Source: Thermotogae bacterium (GTDB lineage: Bacteria > Thermotogota > Thermotogae > Petrotogales > Kosmotogaceae). From it: 10,754 bases of DNA. The notes below the pieces were generated by a model. That model had not been told where the DNA came from and did not search any database. It saw only the letters and a list, made by a program, of their open reading frames with translations. Below are positions 6,322-10,754 of the stretch, piece by piece; position 1 is the first letter of the stretch, and the number at the start of each line of letters is the position of its first letter. The position numbers and the translations under genes were made by a program. The DNA is taken from positions 1-10,754 of the forward strand of contig QNAR01000034.1 of NCBI GenBank assembly GCA_003643975.1, read 5' to 3'.

Positions 6322-6921
6322 GTGATTATAATCAGTTATTTTGAGCCTTTTGGAAAGGATGCTAAAAATTCTACCGAGGTGATTTGTGAGGAAATCAAGA
6401 GTGTTAGAAAGGATATTCACTTTGTAAAATTACCGACGGTGTTTTTTGAATCCGGTAATATCCTAACCAAGCTCATCGAAGAAATGCGGCCTGACTTTGT
6501 CCTGATGTTGGGCCAGGCAGGTGGAAGAGCAGCGATAACACCAGAAAAAGTTGCCCTGAACTGGATTGATGCGCGAATTGAAGACAACAAAGGTCAAAAA
6601 CCCCAAGACACAAAAATCATCGATAAAGGGCCGGTAGCATATTTATCAACACTTCCTGTAAGAAAAATCACAGAAACCCTGGTGAAAAAAGGCATCCCTT
6701 CACGGATATCTTATACTGCCGGAACTTTCGTATGCAATGCACTCTTTTATCAGGTGATGCACTTCATAAGCGAGAACAACTACACAACTTCGGCCGGGTT
6801 CATACATTTCCCTTATCTTACAGGTCAGGTTCTTTATAATGGGGAAATCCCTTCTATGGAACTTGAAAAGTCCATTGATGGGTTAAACACAATTGTTGAG
6901 TTGCTGGAGGGTCGATTATGA
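6322..6921 (+). CDS. pcp: Pyrrolidone-carboxylate peptidase (pyroglutamyl peptidase I)
   Basis: Removes N-terminal pyroglutamate from peptides in the cytoplasm as a cysteine peptidase of family C15. The catalytic triad is visible: Glu75 in ITPEKVALN, Cys138 in AGTFVCN and His162 in GFIHFPY, in the same order and spacing as known enzymes. FEPFGKD.KNS (7-17) near the start matches the substrate-binding FEPFG motif, though the Gly usually before the Phe is Tyr here. IDARIEDNKG (82-91) and STLPV (109-113) are also family blocks. At 199 residues it is a little shorter than the usual 205-215, mainly in the region after residue 40. The start is GTG 6322, preceded by AAGGTGAT. Its TGA overlaps the ATG of the nitrilase gene (ATGA), so the two are probably made together, linking peptide-derived pyroglutamate with amide hydrolysis. 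Confidence 0.93.
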   Translation: MIIISYFEPFGKDAKNSTEVICEEIKSVRKDIHFVKLPTVFFESGNILTKLIEEMRPDFVLMLGQAGGRAAITPEKVALNWIDARIEDNKGQKPQDTKIIDKGPVAYLSTLPVRKITETLVKKGIPSRISYTAGTFVCNALFYQVMHFISENNYTTSAGFIHFPYLTGQVLYNGEIPSMELEKSIDGLNTIVELLEGRL

Positions 6922-7661
6922 AAATTGCCGGTGCGTTATTCGCCCCAAGGGAAGACAACAAAGATGAAAATAAAGCCGAAGTGGCTAAAATATTTGCTGA
7001 AGCTGAAGATGTAGGTGCACGGCTGTTGATTTTCCCTGAAATGACCCTCAGTGGATTTACTATGAATCACGCTTTATATGATCCAAGCGATATGGAATTC
7101 TTCGAAAAGCTTGCAGAAAAGTATGGTATAGCTGTGCTTTTTGGGAGTATCTTCAAGCAGGGAAGCAACTTTTTCAATTCAGCTGTATTTTATGATCCAA
7201 AGAGTCTTAAAAAAGCTATTTATTTCAAAAGAAGACTTTTCAGCTACGCTAAAGAAGACGATTTTTACTCCCGGGGGAATAAACCTGTTCAATTTTCTTT
7301 TCAAAGGTTAAAATGCTCAATTGTAATTTGCTATGACCTGAGATTTCCAGAGTTATTCAGGGAGACAAAGGGCAGCGAATTGTTTTTTGTAATTGCGAGT
7401 TGGCCAAAAAGCAGGAAATTGCACTGGGACACACTTCTTAGAGCACGAGCCATCGAAAATCAGGCGTTTGTAGTAGGAGTAAACAGAATAGGTTTTGATG
7501 CAGATGGCACTGATTATGGACAGCTTAGCACGGCTTTTGACTACTTTGGCAAAAGATTGCCCAGTATAAAAACTCATCAGCTCTCAATATGGGAAATTTC
7601 AGGGAAAATGGTTGAAAAAATGAAGCATTGGAGAGAAACATTTCCGGTACTAAAAGAATAA
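6918..7661 (+). CDS. Carbon-nitrogen hydrolase, omega-amidase (Nit2/YafV) type
   Basis: A 247-residue nitrilase-superfamily amidase, cytoplasmic. The Glu-Lys-Cys triad is present: Glu41 in IFPEMTLSGF, Lys104 in YFKRRLF and Cys138 in CSIVICYDLRFPELFR. The WPKSRKLHWDTLLRARAIENQ region (162-182) and overall size match omega-amidases such as Nit2 and YafV, which hydrolyse 2-oxoglutaramate or 2-oxosuccinamate left by glutamine or asparagine transamination. The K-x-H-L-F motif common in that group reads K-R-R-L-F here (Arg106 for His), so the exact substrate may differ. GGAGGG at 6906-6911 lies six bases before the ATG, which overlaps the pcp stop. An aminotransferase-type gene sits just across the divergent promoter, which would suit a transamination-amidase pathway, but that link is inferred. 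Confidence 0.9.
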   Translation: MKIAGALFAPREDNKDENKAEVAKIFAEAEDVGARLLIFPEMTLSGFTMNHALYDPSDMEFFEKLAEKYGIAVLFGSIFKQGSNFFNSAVFYDPKSLKKAIYFKRRLFSYAKEDDFYSRGNKPVQFSFQRLKCSIVICYDLRFPELFRETKGSELFFVIASWPKSRKLHWDTLLRARAIENQAFVVGVNRIGFDADGTDYGQLSTAFDYFGKRLPSIKTHQLSIWEISGKMVEKMKHWRETFPVLKE

Positions 7662-7688
7662 AAAATTGCTGCCCTTTGCGAGGGCAGC
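7662..7688 (-). terminator. Hairpin terminator for the glyS-era-MFS operon
   Basis: GCTGCCCT (7668-7675) pairs perfectly with AGGGCAGC (7681-7688) around a five-base loop. On the minus strand the stem is followed by AATTTTTT, a good T run, so it fits the end of the transcript coming from the MFS gene about 107 bases away. On the plus strand the stem starts six bases after the nitrilase stop but no T run follows, so it would stop that transcript less well. The span 7689-7795 between it and the MFS stop shows no gene. Confidence 0.75.
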
Positions 7689-7795
7689 GAAGCGGTCTGA
7701 GGGTTACTTCAGCAATACTATTATAACTCTTTAAGGCACATAGAAAGCCATAAGCGTTATTAGATGCCAACTATAAGCACTTGACACTCTCAACC

Positions 7796-9085
7796 CTACA
7801 TTAATTTTGCAGTTTGTTTCATCTTTCTGTGAAGGTTCTCAACATCTTTTGATAATGTATAGGCTGAAAAAAGCAGAGCAAACGCACAAGGGAGCCAGAA
7901 AAGCGCTGAAATATTCATCGCCGCTGATAGGGAACCGAGTGTGACAGAAATGCTTCCAGCAAATACCTTTCCTAATCCAGTTCCAAGAGAATCGGTAATA
8001 TTGAATATGGAAAAGATGCGCCCACGATTTTCAGGAACGTTTACATTCATCAGCATTGTTTTCATATTTGGACCTGTCATTGAGGCGGTTGCAGCAGCTA
8101 TCATGCCCAGAAGAGAAATAAGAAGAAATCCCACAGAATTTTCGATTGGAGGAAGATTAAGGACCGCTAGAGCTAAAAGGGCTCCTATGGCAGTCATAAT
8201 AGCGCTGAACAGTGGCATATAAGCTTTTCTTTTGTTGTAAAGAATACCTCCGACTATTCCGCCAAAAAATATTCCTAATACATTACCAAGCCCAAAGAAA
8301 ATGAATACGATGGTTGCCTTACCCTGGTCAAGACCCTTGTATCTCTGAAGAAACTCTACAAGGAAATATGGAATGGCTCCCCATGGGATAGTTCCCAATA
8401 TCCCTTGAATGAACAGTACTAGATTCGTCTTTATCTTAAATAAATCAAGATAATCGCTTAACCTAACCTGGGCATTGTATTTTCGACCTTCCCTCACCAG
8501 GTCTCCTACGGCAACTTCCGCGCCTCCTCTTTCAGGTTCCTTAGCAATAAGATAGAAAAGAAAAGCAAAAATAAGATTGGGTAATGAAACAATCATAAAT
8601 GGGATTCTCCAGCCAAGGCTTTCACCGGTGAACCCAGCAATAATCATACCGAGTATTGCGCCAATCGAAATTGCGGTTGATAATATGGCGTTTACCTTGG
8701 CCCTTTCATTTTCATTGAAAATGTCACTCGCATACGAAAAGACGACCGGGAAGACAGCACCAATACCTATGCCTGTAAGAGCTCTTAAAAGAAAGAGTTG
8801 CGGATAGCTGGTAGCGAAGGCAGAAAAGAAGCAGGGAATTTCGCCAACGAGTACGCTGAATAAAAGAAGTTTTTTTCTTTTGTACTTGTCAGCTAAAAAA
8901 CCCCAAACAAGACTCAGTAGCGCACCAATGATCGTAAAAGAACCAGCGATGTAACCAATTTCCCTGTCTCCAATTGAAAATTCTTTTTCAATTCTACCAA
9001 TGTTTGGTGCCATGACCATTTGATCGGCATTTAACAAAACCATCATAAGAAGAAGTATCCAGAGGACGATACTTTCCTTTTTCAT
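7796..9085 (-). CDS. Major facilitator superfamily transporter
   Basis: A 429-residue membrane transporter with about twelve hydrophobic segments in two halves (roughly 8-182 and 218-415) joined by a charged central loop near 183-212. The MFS motif A is clear between TM2 and TM3 (GFLADKYKRKKLL, 62-74), with a weaker copy in the second half (GGIVGGILYNKRKAY, 273-287). RALTGIGIGAVFP (101-113) and GAILGMIIAGFTGESLGWR (142-160) correspond to motifs B and C, the latter suggesting a proton-linked or antiport mechanism. The wording resembles Spinster-like and general MFS_1 members; the substrate cannot be predicted. GGGGGAG lies four bases before the ATG, and the gene begins 12 bases after the era stop, so it is the last gene of the glyS-era transcript. 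Confidence 0.92.
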   Translation of the reverse strand: MKKESIVLWILLLMMVLLNADQMVMAPNIGRIEKEFSIGDREIGYIAGSFTIIGALLSLVWGFLADKYKRKKLLLFSVLVGEIPCFFSAFATSYPQLFLLRALTGIGIGAVFPVVFSYASDIFNENERAKVNAILSTAISIGAILGMIIAGFTGESLGWRIPFMIVSLPNLIFAFLFYLIAKEPERGGAEVAVGDLVREGRKYNAQVRLSDYLDLFKIKTNLVLFIQGILGTIPWGAIPYFLVEFLQRYKGLDQGKATIVFIFFGLGNVLGIFFGGIVGGILYNKRKAYMPLFSAIMTAIGALLALAVLNLPPIENSVGFLLISLLGMIAAATASMTGPNMKTMLMNVNVPENRGRIFSIFNITDSLGTGLGKVFAGSISVTLGSLSAAMNISALFWLPCAFALLFSAYTLSKDVENLHRKMKQTAKLM

Positions 9086-9097
9086 GCTTCTCCCCCT

Positions 9098-10003
9098 TTA
9101 CTCAAGATCCTCTCTCAGGTTTGTAAAGTCCTGAATGAAATTATCTTTTTCTCGCCACTTTTTACGAACTTTCACAAATAGTTCAAGGAATACCTTTGAA
9201 TCAAAAATATATTCCATATCCTGACGTGCAAGTATGCCAATCTTCTTGATCATGGCACCCTGTTTACCGATTATTATTGGTTTTTGGCTCTGGCGTTCTA
9301 CAACAATATCTGCTCTGATAAACAGCACACCAGTTTCCTTATCCTGAAAATCATGGATGTACACACCAGTAGAGTGGGGGATTTCTTCCTTTGTGAGCAT
9401 GAGCACTTTTTCCCTTATAATTTCAGCAGCCATGAAACGTGAAGACCTATCTGTGATAACATCCTCCGGATAAAGCATAGGCCCTTCAGGAAGCCTTTGT
9501 ATTATTTCTTCCAGCAATTCATCAACGCCATCGCCTTTCTCAGCGGAAATGAGAAAATGCTTCTCAACATTTTCAAAAAGCGCGAGAGCCTTTTTGGTGA
9601 ATTCATTTAAACTGGCTTTAGTGAGAGCCACATCGATTTTGTTGATTGCAAGAAAGGCGGGTATTTTAGAAGAATTGACATGTTTTGCTACCAGATGATC
9701 TGAGGCTTTTATGCCATCTTCATAATCAACCATTATGAGAAGAAGGTCGGAACCATTTAGGGCTCCGACCGCAATTTTCACAAGATATTGTCCCAGTCTG
9801 TGGAGGGGTTTGTGAATACCGGGTGTATCGTAAAAAATTACCTGCCCTTTTTCAGTGGTTACTATCCCTCCGATACGGTTTCGGGTAGTTTGAACTTTGT
9901 CAGAGACAATCGCGATTTTCTCACCAACAAGTCTGTTAATAAGCGTAGATTTTCCAACGTTGGGTTTTCCTACTAGGGAAACAACCCCTGATTTAAACCC
10001 CAT
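9098..10003 (-). CDS. era: GTPase Era, ribosome small-subunit maturation
   Basis: Era binds the 3' end of 16S rRNA and helps 30S assembly, loosely bound to ribosome and membrane. The 301-residue protein has the full set: G1 GKPNVGKS (12-19), switch I QTTRNRI (38-44), G3 DTPG (59-62), G4 NKID (121-124), G5 SAEKGD (153-158), then the KH domain with GKQGAMIKKIG (246-256) and a C-terminal FVKVRKKWREK block. The length is standard. The N-terminus MGFKSGVVSLVGKPN is where Era normally starts. The only ribosome-binding-like run, GAGGGGG at the end of glyS, is about 13 bases before the ATG, farther than elsewhere in the window. The gene starts five bases after the glyS stop, so coupling to glyS translation is likely. 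Confidence 0.98.
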   Translation of the reverse strand: MGFKSGVVSLVGKPNVGKSTLINRLVGEKIAIVSDKVQTTRNRIGGIVTTEKGQVIFYDTPGIHKPLHRLGQYLVKIAVGALNGSDLLLIMVDYEDGIKASDHLVAKHVNSSKIPAFLAINKIDVALTKASLNEFTKKALALFENVEKHFLISAEKGDGVDELLEEIIQRLPEGPMLYPEDVITDRSSRFMAAEIIREKVLMLTKEEIPHSTGVYIHDFQDKETGVLFIRADIVVERQSQKPIIIGKQGAMIKKIGILARQDMEYIFDSKVFLELFVKVRKKWREKDNFIQDFTNLREDLE

Positions 10004-10008
10004 ATTAT

Positions 10009-10754
10009 TTAATTTACCCCCTCATCGAGAAGCTGGGAAAAATCAGCAATTTTGAAGAATAACTCATCAAGCGCTTTTAAGAAGCCGAGTCTGTTGAGCC
10101 TTATATCCGGTTGGTTATCCATTACGAAAACATTGTCAAAATAATCATCGATGAATTCTTTTAGCGAAATAAGATCACTTATTGCCCTATCGAATTTGTG
10201 CTCATCCAGATGTCTCTTCAGGGAATCATAAACCCGTAAATATTCGTTAAAAAGCGTCTTTTCCTCTTTCTTTAGGAAAAGTGCGCCATCAAACTTGACC
10301 GAATCATGCTTCTTGCTTATGTTATGCACACGCTGATAAGCTACCAGAAGCTTGTCAAATTCTTCGTTTCCTACAATGGATTTCAATGCAGAAGCGATGA
10401 GTTCTCCACTGTAAGGGAGATTCCACCAGGAATTGACCGCACGTGCAATTCTGATTGAATAACCTTTGTCCATTAAGAAATTTTCGTATCTGTTCTTCGT
10501 GAAATTCTCCAAAACGTCAGAAAAGTTTGAGTATTCAAAGCCATATATTTCAGCGGAACGTTTGTAAAAATCCTTTAAATCAGCATACCAACCAAAGGAG
10601 CAAAATATATTGAATATGGATTGAAACTTTTTCCGTATTCCATAAGGGTCTTTGGACCCTGTGGGAATGTTTCCAAGGTAAAAGTTGCCAACAATGGTAT
10701 CAACTCTATCAGCAACGCCTACCACAGCTCCAGGAAGCGTTTGTAGTTTCAAAG
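10009..10754 (-). CDS. glyS: Glycyl-tRNA synthetase beta subunit, C-terminal part (5' end outside window)
   Basis: The beta subunit of the bacterial alpha2-beta2 glycyl-tRNA synthetase, which charges tRNA-Gly in the cytoplasm. Only about the last 248 residues are inside the window; the full protein is normally near 690, and the in-frame TTG at 10752 is not a start. Diagnostic stretches are LPGAVVGVADRVDTIVGNF, with the family's AD..DT pattern, and the PTGSKDPYGIRKK block shortly after. The C-terminal end (NRLGFLKALDELFFKIADFS) belongs to the DALR-like anticodon-binding domain. The alpha subunit gene (glyQ) is expected upstream on the same strand. It leads directly into era with a five-base gap. 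Confidence 0.96.
   Translation of the reverse strand, partial: LKLQTLPGAVVGVADRVDTIVGNFYLGNIPTGSKDPYGIRKKFQSIFNIFCSFGWYADLKDFYKRSAEIYGFEYSNFSDVLENFTKNRYENFLMDKGYSIRIARAVNSWWNLPYSGELIASALKSIVGNEEFDKLLVAYQRVHNISKKHDSVKFDGALFLKKEEKTLFNEYLRVYDSLKRHLDEHKFDRAISDLISLKEFIDDYFDNVFVMDNQPDIRLNRLGFLKALDELFFKIADFSQLLDEGVN

Noticed and set aside
6322..6921. pcp considered a degraded gene because of its short length and altered FEPFG start
   Set aside because: The frame is open and the Glu-Cys-His triad and surrounding blocks are intact, so it is more likely a compact active enzyme.
7781..7786. TTGACA on the plus strand as a promoter
   Set aside because: No -10 like sequence stands 16-18 bases downstream and no plus-strand gene follows it.
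7941..8807. Two plus-strand open frames within the MFS gene
   Set aside because: They are antisense shadows of a clear membrane transporter, with composition that follows from the opposite strand.

Overview
The window reads as a bacterial chromosome segment of roughly 41% G+C (by eye) with very dense coding: twelve protein genes and one tRNA, many of them touching or overlapping. ATG, GTG and TTG starts are all used behind strong GGAGG-type ribosome binding sites. The protein sequences, the separate glycyl-tRNA synthetase beta subunit and the gene packing look to me like a Thermotogota member of the Kosmotoga/Mesotoga type. That is an impression from the protein sequences, not a proven assignment.

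Positions 1-3224 (+ strand) hold a polar amino-acid ABC importer, permease - ATPase - permease, followed at once by histidine ammonia-lyase (hutH). The four genes are spaced like one operon, so the importer may bring in histidine for deamination to urocanate and ammonia. No substrate-binding protein and no later hut genes are visible. Positions 3225-3385 hold a minus-strand tRNA-Leu(CAG) with its own terminator and a good sigma-70-type promoter. The promoter's -35 box lies between the ribosome binding site and start codon of the divergent gene. That gene (3385-4077, +) encodes a class-I glutamine-amidotransferase-like protein with an intact Cys-His-Glu triad and a signal-peptide-like N-terminus.

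Positions 4054-6250 (- strand) hold a MalY/PatB-type PLP enzyme gene translationally coupled to a two-TM potassium channel with a TrkA/RCK regulatory domain. The channel gene has a strong internal ribosome binding site and ATG exactly at the start of its RCK domain, as described for MthK. Across a 71-bp divergent intergenic region with palindromes lie pyroglutamyl peptidase (pcp) and an omega-amidase-like nitrilase (6322-7661, +), which overlap by four bases.

Positions 7662-10754 (- strand) hold a glyS (beta-subunit C-terminus, cut by the window edge) - era - MFS transporter operon that ends at a hairpin terminator shared in position with the 3' end of the nitrilase gene. I saw no insertion sequence, CRISPR array, prophage or other clear mobile DNA. 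This is mostly core metabolism with some unusual regulatory overlaps.
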